This document shows positions 23,216 through 30,906 of a stretch of 64,000 bases of DNA, one piece after another (the first letter of the stretch is position 1; each line of letters begins with the position of its first letter). The DNA is from Advenella mimigardefordensis DPN7. GTDB lineage: Bacteria > Pseudomonadota > Gammaproteobacteria > Burkholderiales > Burkholderiaceae_B. Where the stretch lies: positions 1,178,001 to 1,242,000 of the forward strand of contig NZ_CP003915.1 in the NCBI RefSeq assembly GCF_000521505.1, in the 5' to 3' direction. The position numbers and the translations under genes were made by a program. The notes beneath the pieces were generated by a model. The model searched no databases, had not been told where the DNA came from, and saw only the letters and a list, made by a program, of their open reading frames with translations.

Positions 23216-24302
23216 TCAGTATGAGATTTTCACGCCCGGGATCTGACCCTTGGCGATCAACGTTACGGCCTGTTTGGCGCAATCCTCGGTCATGCCGCCA
23301 GCGATAAAGGCTTCCATTGCCGCACGATTGACGGACGCCTTATGTTTCTTGTCCGCCTCCCGCGCTTTTGCCTCCGCTTCCTGCCGGGCGATTTCGTCTG
23401 CCTGACGCTTGCGTTCGGCCTCGACTGCCTGCTTCTGGCGTTCCTCGGCTGCTGCTTGTTCCTGAGCGGCGCGGTTGATGGCTTCCTGCTTCTCGCGCTC
23501 TGCCTTCTCGGCCTGTAGCTTTAGTTCCAGTTCCCGGCGTTCCATTGCAGCCTTGGCGTCTGCCTCACGTTTGATCGCGGCATCACGTTCGGCCTGCGCT
23601 TTCGCTTCCTGCTGCCTTGGTGGCTGCCTCTGCTGCTTCGCGTGCGATACGATCCTTTTCATCTTGGATTCGTCGGGCTTCGGCGTCGGCACGCAATTTG
23701 GCAAGTTCTGCCTGCTCGGCTTCGTATTGCTGGCGTTTATCGATGGCAGCGCGCAACGATGCTATTGCCTTTTCCTTGGCGCGATGGCCTTCAGACTCGA
23801 ATTCCTCCCACGAATCATCAACTACCGTGGCTTCGACTGCGCCTAACATTTCCAGCAATGTGAGAGATTCAATTTCTTGACTGGCATTGGCTGCGTATTG
23901 GTTGAGCCGCATCACGTTTTGATTGTGACGAGCCTGTCTTTCTTCTTCCGCCTGCTCCCACTCGGTCAGCGGCTTACGTACGTCTGCCTGCCAAAGCTCC
24001 AGCTTTTCCCGCGTGCGCTTGCGCTCAGCATCTACCTTTTTCGGAATCTCTTTCAGTTCAGCAGAAACCGTCTTGCCCAGGGCTTCTATTGCGGTTTTAA
24101 TCTTGGCAACCTTGAATGCCATGCTGGCGATTGCTGAGCGACCCTTGGCGGTCGATGTGTCGGGTACGAAGGCGTCAATCTCGGCCTTGATGCGCTCAAG
24201 GTAAGGATCCAGACCGCCAGATGTGCTGTAAACCGATAGCGCGGTTTCTTTCGGTGGCAGCGCCACAAGCTCAGTGCTTTCTTGTTCGATGACTTCTGAC
24301 AT
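23216..24302 (-). pseudogene. Coiled-coil phage protein with a -1 nt frameshift
   Basis: The first frame (24302 to 23583) gives 239 aa: MSEVIEQE... with a globular part and an Ala/Glu/Arg coiled coil reaching 'REAAEAATKAA'. The coiled coil then continues in another frame ('QEAKAQAERDAAIKREADAK') to 23216, ending in 'ALIAKGQIPGVKISY'-like family residues. One base appears lost near 23616. Intact relatives would be about 360 aa. Such proteins precede the recombination genes in many siphoviral prophages; function unclear. Confidence 0.75.
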
Positions 24303-24304
24303 GG

Positions 24305-24529
24305 TTAAATTCCTGGTGAATTGAGTAATAGGGCAATGCAGCCGATGGCGAACGCGAGGATGAAGAGTTTTGCGGCGCGTGGCATGGGCGGCTCGATGAT
24401 TGATTTCCAGTCGCCGGTAAGCGGGTTATATCGGTGCCCGTCAAGATAGGCCAAATGGGGCAACTTGGTGTATTTGTTGCGGCGCAGTTCGCGCGGCGCC
24501 ACAACGTTCGGGCCTTGAAAGTAGGTCAT
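24305..24529 (-). CDS. Small phage membrane protein
   Basis: 74 aa. It opens with 'MTYFQGPNVVAPRELRRNKY' and has a C-terminal hydrophobic segment ('LFILAFAIGCIALLL', about 54-70). It overlaps the upstream gene by 4 nt. Function unknown. Confidence 0.65.
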   Translation of the reverse strand: MTYFQGPNVVAPRELRRNKYTKLPHLAYLDGHRYNPLTGDWKSIIEPPMPRAAKLFILAFAIGCIALLLNSPGI

Positions 24530-24738
24530 GGCTGTTCCTTCATTTGGTATTGCTCGTCCGTCAGTTCTGGTCGAGGATCAACGTATTTACAGACTCGGCA
24601 CCGTTGCTGCGGCAACAAGATTGTTGGTTGGGCTTTCGGAAGTTGCTTTGTGCAAACTGGACAATTGACGCCGTATCTATTGCGCAACTCCCTTTTGTGC
24701 TCCCGAAAAGCGCGGAAGTCGTCTCCCATGTCGCTCAT
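24526..24738 (-). CDS. Zinc-ribbon phage protein
   Basis: 70 aa with 'MGDDFRAFREHKRELRNRYG', CPVC and CRVC pairs and 'PRPELTDEQY'. This is a widespread small early protein of proteobacterial phages, likely Zn-binding. ATGA overlaps occur on both sides. Confidence 0.75.
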   Translation of the reverse strand: MSDMGDDFRAFREHKRELRNRYGVNCPVCTKQLPKAQPTILLPQQRCRVCKYVDPRPELTDEQYQMKEQP

Positions 24739-25094
24739 GGCTGTATTCCTTCATCCATCAGTTGATCTTCGGTCATTTCGTCCAGCAGCTCGCGGGCGTG
24801 GATCAACATCATCTGCTCGACGTGGTGCATCCGTTCTCGGGCAAGGTCGATGCTGATCGCGCAGGCCGCGCTGTTGGCCATCATGTATTCTTCCTCCCAC
24901 TCAATGACCGATTCATACCAGTACCGCTTGTCCTTAGTGAATGCCTCTCTTGTGGCTCCAGTCAGGCAATCGTGGATGCGGTGGTGGATCTGGTCATTTG
25001 AAAGGTGGGGGGTGATTGGCTCTGGATCGTCGTACTCAGGCGGCGTGATCGGCCCGGCTTCGGGTAGGGACCAGATGGTAAATGGGGCGTTCAT
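24735..25094 (-). CDS. Phage hypothetical protein
   Basis: 119 aa from the ATG at 25094, which overlaps the upstream stop. Mostly helical with an acidic end ('LLDEMTEDQLMDEG'). Family not recognised. Confidence 0.6.
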   Translation of the reverse strand: MNAPFTIWSLPEAGPITPPEYDDPEPITPHLSNDQIHHRIHDCLTGATREAFTKDKRYWYESVIEWEEEYMMANSAACAISIDLARERMHHVEQMMLIHARELLDEMTEDQLMDEGIQP

Positions 25095-25363
25095 GCCATT
25101 TCTCGCAAGGCTTCTTCGCATTGCAAACGAAGCGCATTCAGTGTGTCTTCGCATGACCGGCCCTGTGATAGCTCGATCAATTCATCAGGCTCGCCGTCAT
25201 GCACTTTCCCGATATCCGCGTACACAGCAAACATGCCGCCGATATCCTCCATGCTGATCTTCACCTTGTGGTGCTCAAAGAATTCAGCATCAATTGGATT
25301 GACGTTTGTGATCTCGACTTCACGCGGTGTGCCGTTAGGCAGGGAGAATATGGTGATCTGCAT
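25091..25363 (-). CDS. Phage hypothetical protein
   Basis: 90 aa: 'MQITIFSLPNGTPREVEITN' and 'DIGGMFAVYADIGKVHDGEP'. It is the first gene of the gap-free chain that runs down to ssb. Function unknown. Confidence 0.6.
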   Translation of the reverse strand: MQITIFSLPNGTPREVEITNVNPIDAEFFEHHKVKISMEDIGGMFAVYADIGKVHDGEPDELIELSQGRSCEDTLNALRLQCEEALREMA

Positions 25364-25784
25364 AATTCACTCCATAAAGGATTTCCAAGGCGCGCGCACC
25401 CGGGGACAAGCCGGGATAGTCCGGTTGCCGGTTACACGATTGGAGTTGGTTGATTGCGGCCTGTGCTGGCCTTGGAAAAGGGGGAGAGGGTGCCGGTGCT
25501 GATCTCCGGCTCAAGCGTGCGCACATGTTTTCATAGCAGTCGCCAGTTGCTGCGACCTAGAATGTCTATCACGCCGGATTATTCCATTCGCCGCCCATCA
25601 GCCTGGGCATTACCCTCACTAAAGCACACTCGCACCGGGTTGGAAGGCCGGCCCCTGCCTACTATTTCAGGGTGAGCGTGCTTGAATCAGGGTGCTGAAT
25701 AGGTTTTTGCTTTTGCGCTGCAACTGTTGAGGGGGATTGATACAATTATCAATTGTTTTCGTGAAATTGTTGGAGCGTTTAAAA
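25364..25784. other. 421-bp gap with a perfect palindrome before the GNAT gene
   Basis: No convincing gene is seen. TTGATA-CAAT-TATCAA at 25737-25752 is a perfect 16-bp palindrome 33 bp before the GNAT start and may be its operator or promoter. The rest contains short GC-rich inverted segments but no clear terminator. Confidence 0.45.
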
Positions 25785-26225
25785 ATGAGGATTCGTCCTG
25801 TTCACCCCTCTGAATATGAGCAATTGGTGTGTATATGGGAAGCGTCAGTGAAAGAAACCCATGATTTCCTCACACCTTCCGATATACAGGAGCTTCGTGC
25901 GCCATTGCTCGAAGAATGGCTTCCAGCCGTTACATTAAAAGCTTGTGTAAGCAAAGATGGCCTCATATTAGGGTTCTCTGGGGTACATTCAAGAAAATTG
26001 GAAATGTTGTTCCTTGCTCCTGATGTGCGTGGGCAAGGTGCGGGAAGGCTTCTTTTAGAAGATGCTATTGTCAACATGTCAGTGCGTTCCGTGGATGTGA
26101 ACGAACAGAATGAGCAGGCGGTGGGTTTCTACAAACATATGGGATTTGAAGTGTTTGACAGATCTCCTGTAGATAGCCAAGGCAAGCCTTTTCCATTACT
26201 TCACATGCGACTCTCCAACGGATAA
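25785..26225 (+). CDS. YjaB-like GNAT acetyltransferase
   Basis: 146 aa from the ATG at 25785 (GGAG 10 nt upstream). It has the acetyl-CoA motif 'LAPDVRGQGAGRLLLEDAI', and 'VDVNEQNEQAVGFYKHMGFE' and 'RSPVDSQGKPFPLLHMRL' match YjaB-type N-acetyltransferases. It is the only plus-strand gene inside the leftward operon, flanked by long gaps and more AT-rich, so it looks like cargo with its own promoter. The substrate is unknown. Confidence 0.85.
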   Translation: MRIRPVHPSEYEQLVCIWEASVKETHDFLTPSDIQELRAPLLEEWLPAVTLKACVSKDGLILGFSGVHSRKLEMLFLAPDVRGQGAGRLLLEDAIVNMSVRSVDVNEQNEQAVGFYKHMGFEVFDRSPVDSQGKPFPLLHMRLSNG

Positions 26226-26275
26226 CGCCCATGCTTTAAGGTGCTGGTTTTGGCGTGACCAGCAACACATACTGC

Positions 26276-26644
26276 TTACTTTCGAGACTCGGCAATGGCG
26301 GCGTCTATCGCAGCGCGCAGATCAAGTCCGCGTCGTTCGCATGAGTGCTCGTCACCGAAATCGTCACGCTCTTGAGTGATAATGCAGCCGCTATCGAGTC
26401 GCTCCTTATCCTTCAATAGTTCGCGTATGACCTTCTGCGATTCCCATATCAGCAGAGTTATTGAATCCTCTTTGCCATGCAATCCTATCCATTGATCAAG
26501 GCGCGCCAGTGTAGAAAGTGGGTGCGCGTATCCGTGCTCTTGAGCCACTGCATTTACATAAAAGTCGCTCAAAGGGTTGGACGCCTGCTTAGCTTGGTCG
26601 TCCGGATGCACTGTTAATTGGTCATCACATGCTGTTGAACTCAT
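26276..26644 (-). CDS. Phage hypothetical protein
   Basis: 122 aa. 'LDQWIGLHGKEDSITLLIWE' and an acidic C-terminus ending in 'AAIDAAIAESRK' are seen. Family not recognised. Gaps lie on both sides. Confidence 0.55.
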   Translation of the reverse strand: MSSTACDDQLTVHPDDQAKQASNPLSDFYVNAVAQEHGYAHPLSTLARLDQWIGLHGKEDSITLLIWESQKVIRELLKDKERLDSGCIITQERDDFGDEHSCERRGLDLRAAIDAAIAESRK

Positions 26645-26760
26645 TTCGTTATCTCCTGTTGATATTCACGGTAGGCGGCTCTACCAAACCTCGGGACGGC
26701 TCCATTGACCCTTAGATAAACCGCCTAGCGTGATGGCTCTCGGGGGAAAGCCGGTTGGGA

Positions 26761-27003
26761 TTAATCCAAGTATGTGACTTCGATTTTCGGTTTCGCAATC
26801 TGGTAAACATTTGGGTAATCTCGGATATTCCTGATATGCTCATAATCAACTCGCACATGCTCAGGCCCGGTTGAGCCACGCCACCACACCTTATCGCCCT
26901 CAGTTACATATCCATCCCTCACTTTCAGCATGCCCGCCTTTGGTTCAAGGCCATATCGCTGCCGAAGCAATTCTTCGAGTCTTTCTTCAGTTATTGCATC
27001 CAT
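26761..27003 (-). CDS. Phage hypothetical protein
   Basis: 80 aa: a short helix ('ITEERLEELLRQRYG') followed by a beta-rich part ('GYVTEGDKVWWRGSTGP'). Function unknown. Confidence 0.55.
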   Translation of the reverse strand: MDAITEERLEELLRQRYGLEPKAGMLKVRDGYVTEGDKVWWRGSTGPEHVRVDYEHIRNIRDYPNVYQIAKPKIEVTYLD

Positions 27004-27057
27004 CTCTATCTCCTGTTAAACATCTTTCAAAGCCCTGTCACGACTCTCAAAGATGCT

Positions 27058-27083
27058 GAAAGCCCCGAAGTAGTGGGGCTTCT
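27058..27083 (-). terminator. Weak hairpin in the leftward operon
   Basis: AGCCCC/GGGGCT with a short T run on the minus strand. It may attenuate transcription between the first and second genes of the PL operon. Confidence 0.4.
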
Positions 27084-27205
27084 GCATTACTTGGTGATCA
27101 GCCATAAAAACAAGGCCCATAGCGGAAGGAAAATAATCAGAGGCATGTGCTCCCAAGGGATGCGGGAGTGCGCTCTCTGCAAAAAAGTTTTCCTTCCCGG
27201 GCCGA

Positions 27206-27400
27206 TCAGTTTTTTTTGATAGTCTTGACTGGCAATTCGACTTTTGAAACCTGAATGCATTCGTAGATCACAAATGCTTCCTCGGGGTTGCGCTTTGCTA
27301 AAAAATCCGCTTCCCACTCCGCTTTCTCTTTATCTGAGAAATGCTTATATTCGGAGCCGTACTGTCGGCCCACCAACCATGACTTTCCTACTGTGTCCAT
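27206..27400 (-). CDS. First gene of the leftward operon, hypothetical
   Basis: 64 aa: 'HFSDKEKAEWEADFLAKRNP' with 'EEAFVIYECIQV'. It is the first good frame after the PL-type promoter. It is not recognisably an antiterminator (no Arg-rich N-like region). Function unknown. Confidence 0.55.
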   Translation of the reverse strand: MDTVGKSWLVGRQYGSEYKHFSDKEKAEWEADFLAKRNPEEAFVIYECIQVSKVELPVKTIKKN

Positions 27401-27774
27401 AAAGCCCTCGCATAAAAAAGCACACTGCCAATCAATGCGCTTTCGGATGCGAAGTGCATCCTCCCGTTCTTCTCTCGGGCGTTATCGACCAGATACCCGC
27501 CTCTGGCTGATTACAGGCGCTGATTACCAGTTTCCGGACGCTTCACAGCGCACCCCGAAGATGTATCGAACGTGGTAATTTGCTGCTTCATTTTGCCGGG
27601 GCAATCAGCGTACATACTCCCCATACCGCACCCTCACTTCACAGCGGGGCGCGTAGCGTCTTTGTGTGCCGTTATTCGCCGGATAATTCCGGTGTGGTCC
27701 ACACGCTCAGTTGTTAAAGAATCGAATCCCGTTGATTCCTGGCATTCGGTGCGCTCCGTTGAGTGCATGAACAG
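27401..27774 (-). other. Long untranslated leader of the leftward operon
   Basis: About 370 nt lie between the PL -10 box and the first ATG with no convincing frame. Possible content is a nut-type antitermination site or a regulatory RNA. I see no clear boxA or riboswitch. Confidence 0.4.
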
Positions 27775-27813
27775 ATATTAATACAAGCACAACTTGTATG
27801 CAAGCTAAACTTG
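27775..27813 (-). promoter_or_regulatory. PL-type early promoter with two repressor operators
   Basis: On the minus strand, TTGCAT (27803-27798) and TAATAT (27780-27775) are 17 bp apart. Two operators of the form CAAG-N5-CTTG (27784-27796 and 27801-27813) cover the spacer and -35. The same operator occurs three times at the repressor gene, so one repressor should control both. Confidence 0.8.
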
Positions 27814-27908
27814 TATAAAAGGGGAAAATAAATGCCGCAATATACAAGCGGCAACTGTCACAAAAAAGCCACATCAATGTGTGGCTGGGGAAGGGATGGG
27901 GAGAGCGG

Positions 27909-27980
27909 ACAGGCGGCGGGACTCGAACCCGCATTTTCCCGTACTGGGCAGGTCTACCGACCGGAGCTGGCTACTACAGT
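27909..27980 (-). other. tRNA-like remnant
   Basis: The minus strand has a perfect T arm (GCGGG-TTCGAGT-CCCGC, 27916-27932) and a D-arm-like stretch (AGCTCCGGTCGGTAGA). A poor 4-bp anticodon stem lies between them and no pairing acceptor ends are found. It is probably a decayed or captured tRNA piece, not a working tRNA. Confidence 0.5.
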
Positions 27981-28069
27981 GATCGCGATACGTGTTTCGC
28001 CATTGACTTACAACCTGTCGGGGGCAATCATAGCCGGTCGTCGGGTGGTGCGCAAGGGGGAGGGTGGGC

Positions 28070-28093
28070 AAAATAAAACCCGCCGGAGCGGGT
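28070..28093 (-). terminator. Terminator behind the TAC operon
   Basis: On the minus strand, ACCCGC-TCCG-GCGGGT is followed by TTTATTTT, 9 bp after the SecB-like gene. It closes the three-gene unit. Confidence 0.8.
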
Positions 28094-28101
28094 GGGGGGG
28101 G

Positions 28102-28647
28102 TTACTTAGTGGCCGAGGCCGATTTTTTGGGTGAAGCGGTCTTTTTTCGAGTTGATTTTTTTTCTGGTTCTTTTGGCTGCGGGTCTTTCTTATTTTTCAG
28201 TGATGGGCGTGCATCCATGAAGTTCACGCTTGGAAGCGTTAAAGGACCAGGTTTCATCCTTGAAGTTATCTCTAAAACTTTTTCTCTTGCAACTGAATAC
28301 AATATAGACGACCCATTTACGACGATCAAATCAATCGATTCTTCTTCAGTCTTTGGTTTGAACGCTGGCAAATTTAATTGTGCGAACTTCCCATAAACAG
28401 AGATTTTTAAGTTATAGGCGATTTGAGGCGATTCTGAACGGGGGATTTCAAACTGAAAAGTTATTAAAACCAAAGTTCTTTTTTCTTCTACAATCAACTC
28501 AAAGTTGTGTTTTACTCGAATCTGGACTCCCATCCATTCAAAAAAATCATTCGGAGAGGGCAGCGCTGCGCCCCCCTCATTTTTATTGCATTGAACGGAA
28601 ACTTCGTCAAAAAAAATCTCGATGGGTTGTATAGGGCTTGTTTGCAT
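28102..28647 (-). CDS. SecB-like chaperone of a toxin-antitoxin-chaperone module
   Basis: 181 aa. The SecB fold signature is readable: a beta-rich N-terminus, 'ISVYGKFAQLNLPAF', 'NGSSILYSVAREKVLEITSR' and 'LTLPSVNF'. A Lys/Pro/Ser-rich tail ('EKKSTRKKTASPKK') is added at the C-terminus. In TAC systems such solitary SecB proteins protect a chaperone-dependent antitoxin. It is the last gene of a tight minus-strand trio (1 bp after the antitoxin gene) with its own terminator. Confidence 0.82.
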   Translation of the reverse strand: MQTSPIQPIEIFFDEVSVQCNKNEGGAALPSPNDFFEWMGVQIRVKHNFELIVEEKRTLVLITFQFEIPRSESPQIAYNLKISVYGKFAQLNLPAFKPKTEEESIDLIVVNGSSILYSVAREKVLEITSRMKPGPLTLPSVNFMDARPSLKNKKDPQPKEPEKKSTRKKTASPKKSASATK

Positions 28648-28648
28648 T

Positions 28649-29092
28649 TCATCCAGCTATAGAGTATTTGCCATTAGAGGTCGATACAAATTGAGTGGAG
28701 AATTCTTGATCATTTGCGGCATTCATTCGATTGGTTTTCAGCGAAGCCAGAAAGCCATCGTCTTGGAGCTTTGCATAATGAGGATCTGATTCGCCTAAAA
28801 AGTCGAAGCTACTGAGATCCTCAGATTTCTCCTTGAGCAGCTCCACTGAAAGAATCCGGTTAAGCTTTCGAGCATACTTCACCATCGTTTTAAGTGACAG
28901 ATTTCTATCGCCAGACAAAAGGCTGGAAATATATGGGGCGGAAACTCCTAGCAACTTAGAAACCTGTGCTTGGTTCAGATTATCTTCCTTCATTATTTGG
29001 TAAATTTTCAGTGAAAATTCATGCTGTGCTCTTGATTCCCAATATGAATCCAGCTTCTCAAATTCGCTGAACAAGTCGGTAATTTTATCCAC
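28649..29092 (-). CDS. HigA-like antitoxin with C-terminal extension
   Basis: 147 aa. The HTH_XRE domain sits at about 32-85 ('NLNQAQVSKLLGVSAPYISS', 'LSGDRNLSLKTMVKYARKLN'). About 60 further residues ('LSSFDFLGESDPHYAKLQDD' onward) have no place in a plain antitoxin and fit a chaperone-addiction (ChAD) tail. Its start overlaps the toxin stop by 8 nt. DNA-binding antitoxins of this type repress their own operon. Confidence 0.8.
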   Translation of the reverse strand: MDKITDLFSEFEKLDSYWESRAQHEFSLKIYQIMKEDNLNQAQVSKLLGVSAPYISSLLSGDRNLSLKTMVKYARKLNRILSVELLKEKSEDLSSFDFLGESDPHYAKLQDDGFLASLKTNRMNAANDQEFSTQFVSTSNGKYSIAG

Positions 29093-29540
29093 GGCGGTAA
29101 TCCTTGTTTTTTACGATATTAAACCTGTGAGTGGTTCTTTCGTAATTCTGTTTAATCTTTATTAATCTATCTTCTTCTGCGTCACTCAACTTATCTTTTC
29201 GCTTTTCCAAAAGCAACGAGCAAATTACTACATGATCTCTATCATAAAAAAAATACAGTCGCAGCTGATCTTTACGCAGACGATAAATGCCGGTGCCGGC
29301 TATAGCCTCATGGCACACTTTGCTGTCTTTCGTATATAGATTTGGGCCATCTTCGTTAAAGGCAATGTGTTGAATCTTCTGGAGTAAATTGCCAGCTCTC
29401 TTTCGATCTGCTTCGATTTGGGCAAGCTCAAGAAATTTGTCGTAAACCTGACAGCAGCCATCTTCCAAAACTCCGTAAACTTTCCAACAGAGCTTGCGCG
29501 GGTCTTTACTTTGCCACAGTTCGACCAGATCCATTCCCAT
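29085..29540 (-). CDS. HigB/RelE-like toxin candidate
   Basis: 151 aa and first gene of the trio, the toxin-first order typical of higBA. 'AIAGTGIYRLRKDQLRLYFF' with 'YDRDHVVICSLLLEKRKDKL' matches the beta-sheet core of RelE/HigB mRNA interferases; the basic residues could be catalytic. It is longer than usual (about 100 aa) because of an N-terminal part ('ELWQSKDPRKLCWKVYGVLE'). Family call by eye, fairly sure from context. Confidence 0.75.
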   Translation of the reverse strand: MGMDLVELWQSKDPRKLCWKVYGVLEDGCCQVYDKFLELAQIEADRKRAGNLLQKIQHIAFNEDGPNLYTKDSKVCHEAIAGTGIYRLRKDQLRLYFFYDRDHVVICSLLLEKRKDKLSDAEEDRLIKIKQNYERTTHRFNIVKNKDYRRG

Positions 29541-29617
29541 TATCGTAACCTATAAGTTAACTTTTGTCTGCGCTTTCTGCATAATTGTTGCATATCATTC
29601 CCAGCCTCTAAAAGGGG

Positions 29618-29806
29618 TTATTCCTGCTCTTCATCCGGCACCACAACAGATTCCGCCAACTTCTGCCGATACCACTTCCTGATTTCGGGATCCGTCACAT
29701 TCTCGCGCAACCATTGATCTAGTTCCATGGGCGTGATAGTAGGCACCGGCTCCTTTTTCAGCAAGCCGTTCTCGTCGTATAGGTGTCTGTACTTCAGATT
29801 TTTCAT
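29618..29806 (-). CDS. Small phage protein
   Basis: 62 aa: 'MKNLKYRHLYDENGLLKKEP' and 'WLRENVTDPEIRKWYRQKL'. It overlaps the upstream gene by ATGA. AATAACCCCTTTTAGAGG at its end recurs after the BamE-like gene. Function unknown. Confidence 0.55.
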   Translation of the reverse strand: MKNLKYRHLYDENGLLKKEPVPTITPMELDQWLRENVTDPEIRKWYRQKLAESVVVPDEEQE

Positions 29807-29973
29807 GGCGCCGGGCGTTCGATTCTATCGGGCAGAACCAGGCGCTCGAAGTCATCCAGCCAGGCCTTCTGGTGACCCTGTTGCGTTTTGTACCATTCCG
29901 CGAACGCCTGCTGCGTTAAATTGGCTCTCATCCAGGCTATTTCTGTCTTAATGTTGGCTTCTTGGTCGGTCAT
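29803..29973 (-). CDS. Small phage protein
   Basis: 56 aa: MTDQEANIKTEIAWMRANLT, then 'QQAFAEWYKTQQGHQKAWLD' and a Pro-rich end. The start at 29973 and the ATGA junction with the next gene support it. Function unknown. Confidence 0.55.
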   Translation of the reverse strand: MTDQEANIKTEIAWMRANLTQQAFAEWYKTQQGHQKAWLDDFERLVLPDRIERPAP

Positions 29974-30023
29974 GATGGTCTAGTAGTATTGGGCTGGGTG
30001 GGGCGGCGGCCCTCTAAAAGGGG

Positions 30024-30401
30024 TTATTGAACTCTCGTAGTCCGGGACTGCATCTGGTGTTTGTTGTAGATTTTCTCGGCTACTTTCCCATCCTTGAACG
30101 ACAGTACAAGTGTTTCAGTTACCGGGTAACCGACTGGGAAAAGACGATATCCGGACCCGCTGGACACCATTGAAGACTTGCCCCATGAGTACGTTTCTTT
30201 ATCCATCACTTGCATTTTTGACATTGGCGGGACTCCAACGAGCGCCAATGCTTCAGCCTGAGACATGCCCTGATGAATTTTTTCGACATTTTGGGAGTTG
30301 AATAGATCGCCTGTCTCTGTTACGGCAGTGCGCGTTGGCATGGAACAGCCAGACGCAAAAATTATCGTTGCTAATAAGACACATTTAAATACTCGATTCA
30401 T
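30024..30401 (-). CDS. BamE/SmpA-like phage lipoprotein
   Basis: 125 aa with a lipoprotein signal (lipobox 'FASGC', Cys19). 'VEKIHQGMSQAEALALVGVP' is the SmpA/OmlA-type opening, followed by 'YSWGKSSMV' and 'LVLSFKDGKVAEKIY'. Host BamE belongs to the outer-membrane assembly machine. A phage copy in the lysogeny region may alter the cell surface or block superinfection (inference). Confidence 0.75.
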   Translation of the reverse strand: MNRVFKCVLLATIIFASGCSMPTRTAVTETGDLFNSQNVEKIHQGMSQAEALALVGVPPMSKMQVMDKETYSWGKSSMVSSGSGYRLFPVGYPVTETLVLSFKDGKVAEKIYNKHQMQSRTTRVQ

Positions 30402-30461
30402 CTTTGGTTACCTTTAGGTTAAATATTTATCAAGTAGAGGACGTTTCCCACGCGCGTATAA

Positions 30462-30824
30462 CTACGCCGCGCTTTTGCGTTCGTCATCAGGTAATTTCGA
30501 TAGTTTCATCTGAATATAGTCTTCGACATCTTCCAAAATCTCCGGCGGCAGTCTCTCCAAATCGCGCTGCGTAACCCGTTTGAAAGGCCAGTCTGAAAGC
30601 GCACGTTCTACTGTATCTATAACGCTTCTAGTGCCAACTAAATTTTCGGGCGTTGTGTTCAGTGCAGCTGCAATTTTCTGGAATCGGCTCGCACGCGGCG
30701 TCGTATCTCCCTTTTCCCATTGCTGGACGGTTTGGTAACTCACCCCGAGCCTATCCGCAACCTTTTCCAACGAAAGGCCGCTTTTCGTCCGGTAGTGCTT
30801 GATTCGATCGCTAAGTGTACTCAT
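30462..30824 (-). CDS. CI-like phage repressor (XRE, no peptidase domain)
   Basis: 120 aa. The HTH at about 8-62 ('SGLSLEKVADRLGVSYQTVQ', 'QWEKGDTTPRASRFQKIAAA') is followed by a short C-terminal helical part; no LexA-type cleavage domain is present. The ATG at 30824 is 6 nt past a -10 (TTCAAT), which suggests a leaderless message as for lambda cI; an ATG at 30830 is the alternative. It faces the YdaS/Cro-like gene across three operators and is the likely repressor of both early promoters. Confidence 0.85.
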   Translation of the reverse strand: MSTLSDRIKHYRTKSGLSLEKVADRLGVSYQTVQQWEKGDTTPRASRFQKIAAALNTTPENLVGTRSVIDTVERALSDWPFKRVTQRDLERLPPEILEDVEDYIQMKLSKLPDDERKSAA

Positions 30825-30840
30825 AGCCATATTGAACACG

Positions 30841-30892
30841 CAAGAACAACTTGTATCAATACAAGAATGACTTGCTATACAAGAGAGGCTTG
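30841..30892. promoter_or_regulatory. Three tandem repressor operators (OR-type)
   Basis: CAAG-N5-CTTG occurs at 30841-30853, 30862-30874 and 30880-30892, with centres 21 and 18 bp apart. Outer bases tend to ATA...TAT. Two further copies lie at PL. The layout matches a lambda-type OR region between divergent regulators. Confidence 0.85.
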
Positions 30893-30900
30893 TATATAAT
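30872..30900 (+). promoter_or_regulatory. PR-type early promoter
   Basis: TTGCTA (30872-30877) and TATAAT (30895-30900) are 17 bp apart and overlap two operators. The Cro-like ATG at 30907 lies where transcription would start, so this message is probably leaderless. Confidence 0.75.
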
Positions 30901-30906
30901 TTATTC

